This document shows, piece by piece, positions 7,492 through 16,974 of a stretch of DNA of 64,000 nucleotides. Made by a program: the position numbers and the translations under genes. Numbering within the stretch: the stretch's first letter is position 1; every line of letters starts with the position of its first letter. The notes under the pieces were generated by a model. The model had not been told where the DNA came from. It saw only the letters and a program-made list of their open reading frames with translations, and searched no databases. This DNA comes from Viridibacillus sp050279675 (GTDB lineage Bacteria > Bacillota > Bacilli > Bacillales_A > Planococcaceae), in contig NZ_JBNNUK010000001.1 in assembly GCF_050279675.1 (NCBI RefSeq), forward strand, positions 558,001 through 622,000, read 5' to 3'.

Positions 7492-9624
7492 TTGGCCTAT
7501 ACTTCGTTTTCGTCCATACAAATGCAACAAAATCAAAGTATAAACACGCAACAGCCAGTGTCTTTAAAACAAGGTCAAGTATTTCACGGTACGATTAAAC
7601 AGCTGTTCCCTGACAACCAAGCAGAGGTGCAGCTAGGTGGCCATCGTTTTATGGCAAGGTTAGAAATGCCAATGCAAGCTGGTAATGCACACTATTTTCA
7701 AGTAACAGGCATAGAGCCAGACTTACAACTTAAAGTCGTATCGGGTCCGATCAATCAAACAGGAACATTAACACAACAAATTAATCAATTATTAGATTCT
7801 ATGCAACTTCCGAAGACATCCGAAATGCAACAAATTGCAGCCTATTTCTTAAAGGAAAACGTGCCGATGTCCAAAGAACAGTTAATGCAAGCAGAACTGT
7901 TGGTAAAACAATTACCTGCTGGTGTTACGATGAAGGATGCCTTACATGCTTTACAAAAAATAATTGACTTGAAAATGCCAATGAAACAAGACACGTTTCA
8001 AGCGCTTATTCAAGGTGGGATGAAACAAGGTTTTACACAAACGATTGATGCTTTACGACAACTATTACAACAGGATACTACCTTATCACCAGCTATTCGC
8101 GACCAATTATTACAACAATTGCAATTGCTAGCTAAACCGTTTGAAACGGAAACAGGTGGTGCAATTTTAGCGAAAATCATTCAATCTCTAACAGACGTAA
8201 ATATATCATCTACTGATAAAAATATCCTAATCCAAATGCTAAAAGAGGTAGGTATCCTACCAAAAAACGCGAATATTTTTAATTGGTCGACAACTGTTAT
8301 GCGAGGACCATCTGTACCGTATTCCAACTCAATTGGACATTTATTACAACAAATTCAAACGGCAACACCAAAGGAAGCTACACAACTTATCTCTCAATTA
8401 CAAACGGCTATTACGAGTAACGCCAATTTGACAGATTCTCAAAGAGCAGAGCTACAGCAAAATTTGATGAAATTCAATGCTGCTCAATCGTCACAGCAGG
8501 CGTTGTCAACCTTTGTAAGGGATTTGCAGGGTCAATTAGGGAGAATGAGTCAAATGAGCATTGCAGTACCTTCTACGTCGCAATTACTGCAAAGTATTCA
8601 GTCTGTTAGTCAAAAAGATATGCCAGACTTCATCACCCAGCTAAAGGTATCTATTGAATCGCAAAGTATATTATCGGCATCACAGAAAGAAAACCTTATT
8701 AATACCCTTGGGAAATTTTCACTGACAAACAATACACCTCAATCTATTCAAATTTTGATTAAGGAATTACAAGGTCAGCTAATGCAAGCATTTAGCCAAA
8801 TAGCAGAACAACAGCCTTTCAAGATGGATGAACAAAATATAACAGCTAAACAACATTTAATGACTTTAATGAATGTGGCTAATACAACGACTGATGATAT
8901 GACACTTAGAGGATTGACACAAATCACTAGTAAGTCTGCGGAACCTTTCATTCAGCAACTAGTATCGCAAGCTGAGCAGAATGTGCATAATGCAATTGAT
9001 AGCAAAGCTTTAGAATCTGCTATGAAACAAACTTTGCAACACCTAGGATTAAGCTATGAAGCAAAATTACTAGATAAAACAGCAGATATGCAGCAACTTG
9101 CTGGGCAATTGAAACCACAGTTATTGTCATTGATACAAGATCCAACTGCCTCAAATGCTACAAAAGCAGTGGCTGAGCAAATTGTTGCTCGTATGAATGG
9201 CATGCAATACTTATCAGGAGAAAATGGGCCTCAACATCAACTGATCATGCAAATGCCATTGGAGTTTTTTGGACGGAAAACAGATGCTACATTGCAGTGG
9301 AATGGTCGTATGAAGGACAATGGGAAAATTGACGCAGATTATGCGAGGATATTATTTTATTTGCAATTGAATTCACTCCAAGAAACGGTAGTTGATATGC
9401 AGGTTCAGAGTCGCGTTGTCACTGTAACTGTTTACAATGAGAATCATCAGTTGAAAGAGTTAGCAGAGCCACTTAAAATAGCATTAAAAAAAGGATTATC
9501 GTCCCATGATTATCAATTATCAGGTGTCTTTATGAAAAAATTCGTTGAAAATAAACCAGTGAAAACAACTCTAATAGCAAAAACTTCCAAGGATGATAAC
9601 GGGGGAGTTGATATCCGAATATGA
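7492..9624 (+). CDS. ylqG: YlqG-like protein with a FliK-like C-terminal domain
   Basis: Large Gln/Ser/Thr-rich protein of 710 aa, longer than B. subtilis YlqG (about 520). It has no signal peptide or membrane segment. The middle is low-complexity helical repeats rich in LLQQLQ and SQLQ, much like the variable N-terminal part of hook-length proteins. The last about 100 residues (MPLEFFGRK... LQETVVDMQVQSRVVTVTVYNEN... LKIALKKGL) have the strand-helix pattern of the FliK C-terminal Flg_hook domain. The start is TTG after AAAGGGTGAAT. It overlaps ylqH by 4 bp. Function is unknown; a role linked to type III export is inference. Confidence 0.8.
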   Translation: MAYTSFSSIQMQQNQSINTQQPVSLKQGQVFHGTIKQLFPDNQAEVQLGGHRFMARLEMPMQAGNAHYFQVTGIEPDLQLKVVSGPINQTGTLTQQINQLLDSMQLPKTSEMQQIAAYFLKENVPMSKEQLMQAELLVKQLPAGVTMKDALHALQKIIDLKMPMKQDTFQALIQGGMKQGFTQTIDALRQLLQQDTTLSPAIRDQLLQQLQLLAKPFETETGGAILAKIIQSLTDVNISSTDKNILIQMLKEVGILPKNANIFNWSTTVMRGPSVPYSNSIGHLLQQIQTATPKEATQLISQLQTAITSNANLTDSQRAELQQNLMKFNAAQSSQQALSTFVRDLQGQLGRMSQMSIAVPSTSQLLQSIQSVSQKDMPDFITQLKVSIESQSILSASQKENLINTLGKFSLTNNTPQSIQILIKELQGQLMQAFSQIAEQQPFKMDEQNITAKQHLMTLMNVANTTTDDMTLRGLTQITSKSAEPFIQQLVSQAEQNVHNAIDSKALESAMKQTLQHLGLSYEAKLLDKTADMQQLAGQLKPQLLSLIQDPTASNATKAVAEQIVARMNGMQYLSGENGPQHQLIMQMPLEFFGRKTDATLQWNGRMKDNGKIDADYARILFYLQLNSLQETVVDMQVQSRVVTVTVYNENHQLKELAEPLKIALKKGLSSHDYQLSGVFMKKFVENKPVKTTLIAKTSKDDNGGVDIRI

Positions 9625-9908
9625 CAGTAGAAAAACAACATGAACGGAAAGAAGCTGTTGCCCTTTCCTTTAATCCGGGTGGATATGAAGCTCCGAAAGT
9701 GGTAGCCAAAGGTAAAGGGAAAATAGCGGAAAATATTTTAGAACAAGCAAAAGATAACGATATTCCTATTCAAGAAGACCCAACTCTTGTCCAATTATTA
9801 GGTCAGCTTGACTTGAATGAGTCGATTCCTGAAGAACTTTACCAAGCTGTTGCTGAAGTATTTGCATTCATTTACCGTTTAGATAAAGATTATGAAAATT
9901 CAAAATAA
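9621..9908 (+). CDS. ylqH: YlqH: stand-alone FlhB C-terminal-domain homologue
   Basis: 95-aa soluble protein matching the cytoplasmic C-terminal part of FlhB. Shared segments with the flhB of this window include APKVVAKG, a D-x4-ED-x2-L region and IPEE-x3-AVAEV-x-A-x-IYR. The alignment begins just after the position of the FlhB NPTH autocleavage loop, so YlqH looks like an already cleaved FlhB fragment. The NPGG at about residues 18-21 is not at the NPTH position. It is translationally coupled to ylqG. Helicobacter pylori has a comparable free FlhB fragment (FlhX). Function in bacilli is not established. Confidence 0.85.
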   Translation: MTVEKQHERKEAVALSFNPGGYEAPKVVAKGKGKIAENILEQAKDNDIPIQEDPTLVQLLGQLDLNESIPEELYQAVAEVFAFIYRLDKDYENSK

Positions 9909-10011
9909 TGGTCAAAAAAAGTCGATATTAGTCGCCCTCAAAACATTGATATATGTATATTTCGAGCGAATTTGCGGATAATTAAAGGTGAAAGTCGAAA
10001 TAACAAGAATG

Positions 10012-10040
10012 TAGACATAGTGAATCAGATTATATACAAT
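10012..10040 (+). promoter_or_regulatory. Sigma-A promoter for sucCD
   Basis: TAGACA, 17-bp spacer, TACAAT, about 50 nt before the sucC ATG. The 180-bp gap after ylqH holds no clear terminator hairpin. Confidence 0.7.
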
Positions 10041-10088
10041 GGTTATGTAATAGTAAAACTCTATGGGATTTTGATGGGAGGAAGTTAG

Positions 10089-11249
10089 ATGAATATCCAT
10101 GAGTACCAAGGAAAGGAAATTCTAAGACAGTATGGGGTATCAGTTCCAAATGGCCGAGTAGCGTTTTCACCAGAGGAAGCTGTAAAAGTAGCAAAAGAAT
10201 TAAGTACAAGTGTAGTCGTTGTTAAGGCTCAAATCCATGCAGGTGGACGTGGTAAAGCAGGTGGCGTTAAAATTGCCAAAAATTTGGACGAGGTACGTTC
10301 GTATTCGAAAGAATTATTAGGGAAAATCCTGGTCACTCACCAAACTGGTCCAGAAGGTAAAGAAGTCAAACGCCTCTACATAGAAGAAGGCTCTGATATT
10401 AAAAAAGAGTACTATCTGGGTTTTGTAGTAGATCGTGCAACTTCTAGAATTACTTTGATGGGGTCTGAAGAAGGCGGGATGGACATTGAAGAGGTTGCTG
10501 AAGCAACTCCTGAGAAAATTTTCAAAGAAATAGTTGATCCAGCTATCGGATTAACAGGTTTCCAAGCACGTCGTCTTGCGTTTAATATGAATATTCCAGA
10601 CAAATTAATAAATAAAGCTGCATCACTTATGCTCGGGATTTATAAAGCATTTACTGAAAAAGATGCTTCTATTTTAGAAATCAACCCGCTTGTTGTGACA
10701 GGTGATGGTAACGTAGTGGCGTTAGATGCAAAATTCAACTTTGATGGAAACGCTTTATATCGTCATAAAGATGTTGTTGAATTACGAGATTTCGAAGAAG
10801 AAGATCCAAAGGAAATTGAAGCTTCAAAATATGATTTAAGCTATATTTCATTAGACGGTAGCATTGGTTGTATGGTCAATGGTGCTGGACTTGCTATGGC
10901 TACAATGGATACAATTAGTTATTATGGCGGATCACCCGCAAACTTCCTGGACGTTGGGGGCGGTGCAACTGCTGAAAAAGTAACTGAAGCCTTCAAAATT
11001 ATCCTTTCTGATGCAAATGTAAAAGGTATATTCGTTAACATTTTCGGAGGTATCATGAAATGTGATATTATCGCAGAAGGTGTTATTGCAGCGGCAAAAG
11101 AGGTTGGTTTAAATGTACCATTAGTTGTTCGCTTAGAAGGTACGAATGTTGATCTTGGTAAAGCGTTGTTAAATGAATCAGGTATTAATATCGTTACAGC
11201 AGATTCAATGGCTGATGGTGCAAGAAAAATTGTAGAACTTGTAGGCTAA
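10089..11249 (+). CDS. sucC: Succinyl-CoA synthetase (ADP-forming) beta subunit
   Basis: TCA-cycle enzyme subunit that, with SucD, interconverts succinyl-CoA plus ADP and succinate plus ATP. It is 386 aa. The N-terminal ATP-grasp fold starts MNIHEYQGKEILRQYGV. Nucleotide and Mg-binding elements (KAQIHAGGRGKAGGV, LEINPLVV, LDAKFNFDGNA) and the C-terminal Rossmann-like CoA-ligase domain (GGIMKCDIIAEG, RLEGTN) are intact. The start follows GGGAGGAAG. sucD follows after 18 nt in the same operon. Confidence 0.98.
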   Translation: MNIHEYQGKEILRQYGVSVPNGRVAFSPEEAVKVAKELSTSVVVVKAQIHAGGRGKAGGVKIAKNLDEVRSYSKELLGKILVTHQTGPEGKEVKRLYIEEGSDIKKEYYLGFVVDRATSRITLMGSEEGGMDIEEVAEATPEKIFKEIVDPAIGLTGFQARRLAFNMNIPDKLINKAASLMLGIYKAFTEKDASILEINPLVVTGDGNVVALDAKFNFDGNALYRHKDVVELRDFEEEDPKEIEASKYDLSYISLDGSIGCMVNGAGLAMATMDTISYYGGSPANFLDVGGGATAEKVTEAFKIILSDANVKGIFVNIFGGIMKCDIIAEGVIAAAKEVGLNVPLVVRLEGTNVDLGKALLNESGINIVTADSMADGARKIVELVG

Positions 11250-11267
11250 GAAGGGCGGGGACTTGAA

Positions 11268-12170
11268 ATGAGCGTTTATATTAATAAAGAAACTAAAGTA
11301 CTTGTACAAGGGATTACAGGGTCAACGGCTCTTTTCCATACAAAGCAAATGCTAGAATATGGTACAAAAGTTGTGGCAGGGGTTACGCCGGGTAAAGGTG
11401 GTACAACTGTAGAAGGCGTACCTGTTTTTAACACGGTGGTTGACGCTGTTAAAGAAACAGGCTGTAATGTTTCTGTTATTTATGTACCAGCACCATTTGC
11501 GGCAGACGCGATATTAGAAGCTGTAGATGCTGATTTAGATTTAGTTATTTGTATTACTGAGCATATCCCGGTACTAGATATGGTTAAAGTGAAACGTTAT
11601 ATGGAAGGTAAGAAAACGCGTCTAATTGGCCCGAACTGTCCAGGTGTTATTACTGCAGATGAATGTAAAATTGGTATTATGCCAGGTTATATCCATAAAA
11701 AAGGCCATGTAGGAGTTGTATCTCGCTCTGGTACATTAACTTATGAAGCAGTTCACCAACTTTCTCAAGAAGGTATTGGTCAAACAACTGCTGTTGGGAT
11801 TGGTGGCGACCCAGTTAACGGTACTAACTTCATTGATGTTTTAAAAGAATTCAACGAAGATCCTGAAACTTATGGTGTCGTTATGATTGGTGAGATTGGC
11901 GGTACTGCAGAAGAAGAAGCAGCTGAGTGGGTCAAAGCGAATATGACAAAACCAGTTGTAGGTTTCATTGGTGGACAAACTGCACCTCCTGGGAAACGTA
12001 TGGGCCATGCTGGTGCCATTATTTCTGGTGGTAAAGGCACAGCTGCTGACAAGATTAAAGCAATGAATGCAGCTGGTATCCAAGTAGCAGAAACACCATC
12101 TGTTATCGGTGAAACATTTATTAAAGTTATTAAAGAACATGGTTTATACGAAAAATGTAAAACCCATTAA
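11268..12170 (+). CDS. sucD: Succinyl-CoA synthetase alpha subunit
   Basis: CoA-binding and phosphohistidine subunit, 300 aa. The N-terminal CoA-binding Rossmann domain has VQGITGSTALFHTKQM. The phosphorylated histidine is His247 in the MGHAGAI motif, and SRSGTLTYE is conserved. It is co-transcribed with sucC and ends at a strong terminator 6 nt after the stop. Confidence 0.98.
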   Translation: MSVYINKETKVLVQGITGSTALFHTKQMLEYGTKVVAGVTPGKGGTTVEGVPVFNTVVDAVKETGCNVSVIYVPAPFAADAILEAVDADLDLVICITEHIPVLDMVKVKRYMEGKKTRLIGPNCPGVITADECKIGIMPGYIHKKGHVGVVSRSGTLTYEAVHQLSQEGIGQTTAVGIGGDPVNGTNFIDVLKEFNEDPETYGVVMIGEIGGTAEEEAAEWVKANMTKPVVGFIGGQTAPPGKRMGHAGAIISGGKGTAADKIKAMNAAGIQVAETPSVIGETFIKVIKEHGLYEKCKTH

Positions 12171-12175
12171 TATAG

Positions 12176-12215
12176 AAGGTGTAGCAAAGTCTTAATAGAC
12201 AATGCTACACCTTTT
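12176..12215 (+). terminator. Terminator after sucCD
   Basis: Perfect 11-bp stem AAGGTGTAGCA / TGCTACACCTT with an inner GTCT-TAAT-AGAC hairpin. The T run is short. Confidence 0.85.
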
Positions 12216-12239
12216 AAGTAGTTATATGACTGGAGGGCA

Positions 12240-13133
12240 ATGATGAATGAAGCACAATTGACTCAAAGACTATTAGCATTGCATTATGTATTTCCTGTAC
12301 CACTAAACAGGTTAGCACCTTTGTTTAAAGAGGATATAGAACTTGCAAGATTTGAACAAATGTCCTCACAAAAAATTGCACAATTATTAAATCTCTCCTA
12401 TGAAAAAGCTACTAGATTAAAAGTTGCTTATATAGAAGCAATGGAAACTCCCTTACTCCAAGCTTATGAGCAAAAATTGATTACCCCAATCCCGTTCTTT
12501 CATCCCTTATTCCCTAAAGAGTTATTCGAATTATATGATCCTCCTGTATGTCTTTATGTAAAAGGAATAGTAGATTTACTAGAAAATAAACGTAAGATTG
12601 CTATAGTTGGTTCTAGAAAGGCGACAGCCTATACAAAAAATGCATTACAGTATATTATACCGGCATTGGTAGAACACGATTATATCATCATCAGTGGCCT
12701 TGCGAAGGGGGCTGATCGAATGGCACATGAAAGTGCAATTGCAAACGGAGGTAAAACAATCGCAATTCTAGGGCATGGATTATTTCATCTATATCCGAAA
12801 GAAAATACAAAATTAGCCGAAATAATTAGCAAAGATCATTTATTAATGACAGAATATCCGCCATATATCGAGCCTAAACGATGGTATTTTCCAATGCGGA
12901 ATCGTATTATTAGCGGTATGTCAAAGGCTATACTAGTTACTGAAGCGGCTGAAAAAAGTGGTACATCCAGTACAATGGAACACGCCTTAGAGCACGGGAA
13001 AGAAATTTTCGTTGTACCTGGAGATATCACATCAAAACTTTCATTAGGACCGCATAAATTGCTCGCAGAAGGTGCTACACCAGTCTGGAATGGATATCAA
13101 ATAATAGCAGAATTAGAAAGATATTTTAATTGA
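12240..13133 (+). CDS. dprA: DNA-processing protein DprA
   Basis: Loads RecA onto single-stranded DNA during natural transformation. It is 297 aa, the same length as the B. subtilis protein. An N-terminal SAM-like helical part (about 1-75) is followed by the Rossmann-like DprA core: AIVGSRKAT near residue 120, ISGLAKGADRMAH, and FVVPGDI. There is no C-terminal winged-helix domain, as in B. subtilis. The start follows GGAGGGCA (ATG at 12240, with a second ATG at 12243). No separate promoter is visible in the 24 nt after the sucD terminator. Confidence 0.96.
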   Translation: MMNEAQLTQRLLALHYVFPVPLNRLAPLFKEDIELARFEQMSSQKIAQLLNLSYEKATRLKVAYIEAMETPLLQAYEQKLITPIPFFHPLFPKELFELYDPPVCLYVKGIVDLLENKRKIAIVGSRKATAYTKNALQYIIPALVEHDYIIISGLAKGADRMAHESAIANGGKTIAILGHGLFHLYPKENTKLAEIISKDHLLMTEYPPYIEPKRWYFPMRNRIISGMSKAILVTEAAEKSGTSSTMEHALEHGKEIFVVPGDITSKLSLGPHKLLAEGATPVWNGYQIIAELERYFN

Positions 13134-13193
13134 TGATGAAATATAACTTGCAAAAATTTCTTTTCTGTTATACATTTTGCAACAGGTATTCTT

Positions 13194-13222
13194 TTGTAAA
13201 CGCTAAGAAAAAAAGTTATAGT
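13194..13222 (+). promoter_or_regulatory. Sigma-A promoter for topA
   Basis: TTGTAA, 17-bp spacer, TATAGT, about 100 nt before topA. A TTGCAAAA/TTTTGCAA inverted repeat lies just upstream (13147-13182). Confidence 0.6.
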
Positions 13223-13321
13223 TGAATGGTAAGTTTTTTAACAATATTTTCATGTACTTATTCAATTTTAACAAGTGAAACTAAAGAAAATGAAACATCA
13301 CCTCTATAAGGGGGAACTCAC

Positions 13322-15397
13322 ATGTCGGATTATTTAGTAATAGTTGAATCGCCCGCAAAAGCAAAAACAATCGAGCGATATTTAGGAAAAAAATATAAAG
13401 TAAAAGCATCAATTGGTCACGTACGTGATTTACCTAGAAGTACAATGGGAATTGATACGGAAAATAATTTTGAACCAAGATACATTACCATTCGTGGTAA
13501 AGGTCCTGTTTTACAAGATTTAAAATCCGCAGCTAAAAAAGCCAAGAAAATCTATCTTGCGGCCGATCCAGATCGCGAGGGAGAAGCTATTGCTTGGCAT
13601 TTAGCAACAGCTCTTAACATTGATATAAAATCGGACTGTCGTGTATTATTTAACGAAATCACGAAAGATGCTATTAAAGAGTCATTTAAGCATCCACGTC
13701 CTATTGATATGGATTTAGTTGATGCTCAACAAGCACGTCGTATTCTAGACCGTCTTGTAGGGTATAACATTAGTCCTCTTCTATGGAAGAAAGTCAAAAA
13801 AGGTTTATCTGCTGGTCGAGTGCAATCAGTTGCATTACGTATGATTATCGACCGTGAAAACGAAATTAAAAACTTCCAGCCTGAAGAATATTGGACAATC
13901 GAAGGTAACTTTGAAAAGGGTAAAAAGCAATTTGATGCTATTTATTATGGAAATAGTAAAGAGAAAATCAAATTATCCAATGAAGAACAAGTAAAAGATG
14001 TCTTGAAGCTAATGAAGGGGGAAGATTTTGAAGTTGCAAAAGTAGTGAAACGTGAGCGTAAGCGTAATGCAGCTCCATCTTTTACAACATCATCCCTACA
14101 ACAAGAAGCCGCTCGTAAATTAAACTTCCGTGCGAAAAAGACAATGATGCTTGCACAGCAATTATACGAAGGTATAGATGTTGGTAAAGAAGGTACGGTT
14201 GGTTTAATTACGTATATGCGTACCGATTCGACACGTATATCTGAAACGGCGAAAAAAGAAGCATTTGAATATGTACAATCAACATACGGTAACGAATATA
14301 CAACGCCTCTTGATCAACAAGCAAAAAAATCTGAAAAAGCGCAAGACGCACATGAAGCAATTCGTCCAACAAGCACATTGCGTACGCCTGATCAGTTAAA
14401 AGCAGTTTTATCTAGAGATCAACTCCGTCTTTATCGTTTAATTTGGGAACGCTTTATAGCGAGCCAAATGGCATCTGCTGTATTAGATACAGTAACAGCA
14501 GACTTACAAAATGGTGATGTATTCTTTAGAGCTACAGGTTCTCAAGTGAAATTCCCTGGTTTCATGAAGCTTTATATTGAAGGTTCAGATGACCAAAAAG
14601 AAGAAAAGGATAAGCTATTGCCGCCAATGGAAAAAGGCGATATTGTAAAATCCTTGAATATTGAACCAAAACAACATTTCACACAGCCGCCACCTCGCTT
14701 CTCAGAGGCACGACTCGTTAAAACGATGGAAGAAATAGGAATAGGCCGACCTTCAACTTACGCTCCAACATTGGATACAATTCAAAAGCGTGGTTACGTC
14801 ACATTAGACAATAAACGTTTTGTACCTACAGAATTAGGTGAAATTGTTCACTCATTAGTTTTAGAATTTTTCCCTGATATTATTAATATCGAGTTCACTG
14901 CCAAAATGGAACACGATTTAGATAGTATTGAAGAAGGTAATACAAAATGGGTGAGTATCATTGATGAGTTCTACCAAGATTTTGAAAAACATGTACAACA
15001 CGCTGAAGTGGCCATGGAAAAAGTTGAAATTAAAGACGAACCTGCCGGTGAAGATTGTGAACACTGTGGTTCACCAATGGTTTTCAAACTAGGTCGCTAT
15101 GGTAAGTTCATGGCATGTAGCAACTTCCCTGATTGCCGTAATACTAAAGCTATTGTCAAAGCAATTGGCGTAACATGTCCAACATGTAAAGAAGGCGAAA
15201 TAGTAGAACGTAAGAGTAAAACTAAACGCATTTTCTATGGCTGTAATCGTTATCCTGACTGTGACTTTGTATCATGGGATAAACCGATTAATAGACCTTG
15301 TCCAAAATGTAGTGAATTATTAGTAGAGAAGAAACTGAAAAAAGGCGTACAAATTCAATGTACGAAATGTGACTATAAAGAAACAGCATCACAATGA
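13322..15397 (+). CDS. topA: DNA topoisomerase I
   Basis: Type IA topoisomerase that relaxes negative supercoils, 691 aa. The N-terminal TOPRIM domain (LVIVESPAKAKTIERYLG, then AADPDREGEAIAWH) leads to the catalytic gate with Tyr298 in ITYMRTDSTR. The C-terminus has three zinc ribbons with CxxC pairs: CEHC...CSNFPDC, CPTC...CNRYPDC and CPKC...CTKC. The start follows AAGGGGGAAC. trmFO begins 28 nt later, as in B. subtilis. Confidence 0.98.
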   Translation: MSDYLVIVESPAKAKTIERYLGKKYKVKASIGHVRDLPRSTMGIDTENNFEPRYITIRGKGPVLQDLKSAAKKAKKIYLAADPDREGEAIAWHLATALNIDIKSDCRVLFNEITKDAIKESFKHPRPIDMDLVDAQQARRILDRLVGYNISPLLWKKVKKGLSAGRVQSVALRMIIDRENEIKNFQPEEYWTIEGNFEKGKKQFDAIYYGNSKEKIKLSNEEQVKDVLKLMKGEDFEVAKVVKRERKRNAAPSFTTSSLQQEAARKLNFRAKKTMMLAQQLYEGIDVGKEGTVGLITYMRTDSTRISETAKKEAFEYVQSTYGNEYTTPLDQQAKKSEKAQDAHEAIRPTSTLRTPDQLKAVLSRDQLRLYRLIWERFIASQMASAVLDTVTADLQNGDVFFRATGSQVKFPGFMKLYIEGSDDQKEEKDKLLPPMEKGDIVKSLNIEPKQHFTQPPPRFSEARLVKTMEEIGIGRPSTYAPTLDTIQKRGYVTLDNKRFVPTELGEIVHSLVLEFFPDIINIEFTAKMEHDLDSIEEGNTKWVSIIDEFYQDFEKHVQHAEVAMEKVEIKDEPAGEDCEHCGSPMVFKLGRYGKFMACSNFPDCRNTKAIVKAIGVTCPTCKEGEIVERKSKTKRIFYGCNRYPDCDFVSWDKPINRPCPKCSELLVEKKLKKGVQIQCTKCDYKETASQ

Positions 15398-15425
15398 TGA
15401 GTATAAGAAAGAGGTATATATAAGC

Positions 15426-16739
15426 ATGACAACAATCGTAAATGTAATCGGTGCAGGTTTAGCAGGTAGTGAAGCAGCTTGGCAGATCGCGAAAAGAGGC
15501 ATTCAAGTTCGCTTATATGAGATGCGTCCAGTCAAACAAACGCCTGCTCACCACACAGATAAATTTGCAGAATTAGTATGTAGTAACTCACTACGTGCCA
15601 ATAACTTAACAAATGCTGTTGGCGTTATTAAAGAGGAAATGCGTATGTTAGATTCGGTAATTATAGAAGCAGCAGATCGCAGTTCAGTTCCTGCAGGTGG
15701 AGCGCTAGCAGTGGATCGCCACGAATTTGCAGGCTATGTAACAGAAAAAGTGAAAAACCATCCGCTTATTGAAGTAATTAATGAGGAAGTAACTGAAATT
15801 CCAGAAGAGGGTATAACAGTTATTGCTACAGGTCCACTAACTTCAAAAGCATTAGCAGAACAAATTCAAACGTTAACAGGTGAAGAATATCTTTATTTCT
15901 ATGATGCAGCTGCACCAATTATCGAAAAAGATAGCATTGATATGGATAAAGTATATTTAAAATCTCGTTACGATAAAGGTGAAGCGGCATACTTAAATTG
16001 TCCAATGACTGAAGAGGAATTTAACCGTTTCCAAGAAGCATTAATTAACGCTGAAGTTGCACCATTAAAAGAGTTTGAAAAAGAAAAGTACTTTGAAGGC
16101 TGTATGCCAATCGAAGTAATGGCTGCTCGTGGTCCGAAAACTATGCTATTTGGTCCTATGAAACCAGTAGGCTTAGAAGATCCTAGAACAGGTAAACGTC
16201 CACATGCAGTTGTACAACTTCGCCAAGATGACGCTGCAGGAACGCTATATAACTTAGTAGGTTTCCAAACGCATTTAAAATGGGGAGCACAAAAAGAAGT
16301 ATTTAGTATGATCCCTGGTTTGGAAAATGTGGAAATCGTTCGTTATGGTGTTATGCATCGAAATACATTTATCAACTCACCTAAAGCATTAGCACCAACT
16401 TATCAACTAAAAAGTCGTCCAAACATTTTCTTTGCTGGTCAAATGACAGGTGTAGAGGGCTATGTTGAATCAGCGGGGAGTGGTCTAATTGCAGGTATTA
16501 ACGCTGCACATCTTGCAATGGAGAAAGACTTATTAATCTTCCCAGCAGAAACGGCATTAGGAAGTATGGCGCGTTATATAACAGAAGCCGATTCAAAACA
16601 CTTCCAACCCATGAATGTGAACTTTGGTTTATTCCCTAAACTAGGTGAAAAAATTAAATCGAAGCAAGAACGCGGTGAAAAACACGCAGAGCGCGCATTG
16701 GCTGCTATTCAAAATTTTAAAAATACAACAAATATCTAA
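15426..16739 (+). CDS. trmFO: Folate-dependent tRNA (uracil-5-)-methyltransferase TrmFO
   Basis: Flavoprotein that makes m5U54 in the tRNA T-loop using methylene-tetrahydrofolate (formerly Gid). It is 437 aa. The FAD-binding motif VNVIGAGLAGSEAAW is at the N-terminus. The two functional cysteines of the family are present at Cys52 (LVCSNSLR) and Cys226 (EGCMPIE). The start at 15426 is chosen because the protein begins directly at the FAD motif and AAAGAGGT lies upstream. The upstream in-frame extension has no family similarity and overlaps topA. Confidence 0.96.
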   Translation: MTTIVNVIGAGLAGSEAAWQIAKRGIQVRLYEMRPVKQTPAHHTDKFAELVCSNSLRANNLTNAVGVIKEEMRMLDSVIIEAADRSSVPAGGALAVDRHEFAGYVTEKVKNHPLIEVINEEVTEIPEEGITVIATGPLTSKALAEQIQTLTGEEYLYFYDAAAPIIEKDSIDMDKVYLKSRYDKGEAAYLNCPMTEEEFNRFQEALINAEVAPLKEFEKEKYFEGCMPIEVMAARGPKTMLFGPMKPVGLEDPRTGKRPHAVVQLRQDDAAGTLYNLVGFQTHLKWGAQKEVFSMIPGLENVEIVRYGVMHRNTFINSPKALAPTYQLKSRPNIFFAGQMTGVEGYVESAGSGLIAGINAAHLAMEKDLLIFPAETALGSMARYITEADSKHFQPMNVNFGLFPKLGEKIKSKQERGEKHAERALAAIQNFKNTTNI

Positions 16740-16746
16740 TTGTTTT

Positions 16747-16784
16747 AAGCCTTTAAAATTGTTACAATTTTAAAGGCTTTTTTG
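16747..16784 (+). terminator. Terminator after trmFO
   Basis: Perfect 15-bp stem AAGCCTTTAAAATTG / CAATTTTAAAGGCTT, loop TTA, then a T run. Confidence 0.95.
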
Positions 16785-16917
16785 TTTATAAATGAAAATA
16801 ATTTCTCATAATGAAAAGAAGAGACAAATAGTGGTAATTTGACAGTAAGAATAATACATTTAAGTGTAACAAAGTTATCCAAAAGACGAGAATAAACTTT
16901 TCAAGAAAAACTTTATT

Positions 16918-16966
16918 TTGACTTATGAACTGAAGTGTCGAACAATTCACATGAGTGTGTTATACT
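16918..16966 (+). promoter_or_regulatory. Promoter region of the xerC-hslVU-codY operon
   Basis: Two overlapping candidates are visible. One is TTGACT, 17-bp spacer, AACAAT (16918-16946). The other is an extended -10 TGTTATACT (16958-16966) with a poor -35. Only mapping would show which is used. Confidence 0.55.
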
Positions 16967-16974
16967 CATATGTG
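16948..16974 (+). repeat. Imperfect dyad overlapping the xerC -10
   Basis: CACATGAGT faces ACTCATATGTG across 7 bases, with a 2-base insertion in the right arm. It spans the extended -10, which is the position expected of an operator. No regulator is assigned. Confidence 0.4.

Noticed and set aside
12240..13133. Truncated DprA because the winged-helix C-terminal domain is absent
   Set aside because: B. subtilis DprA has the same length and also lacks that domain.
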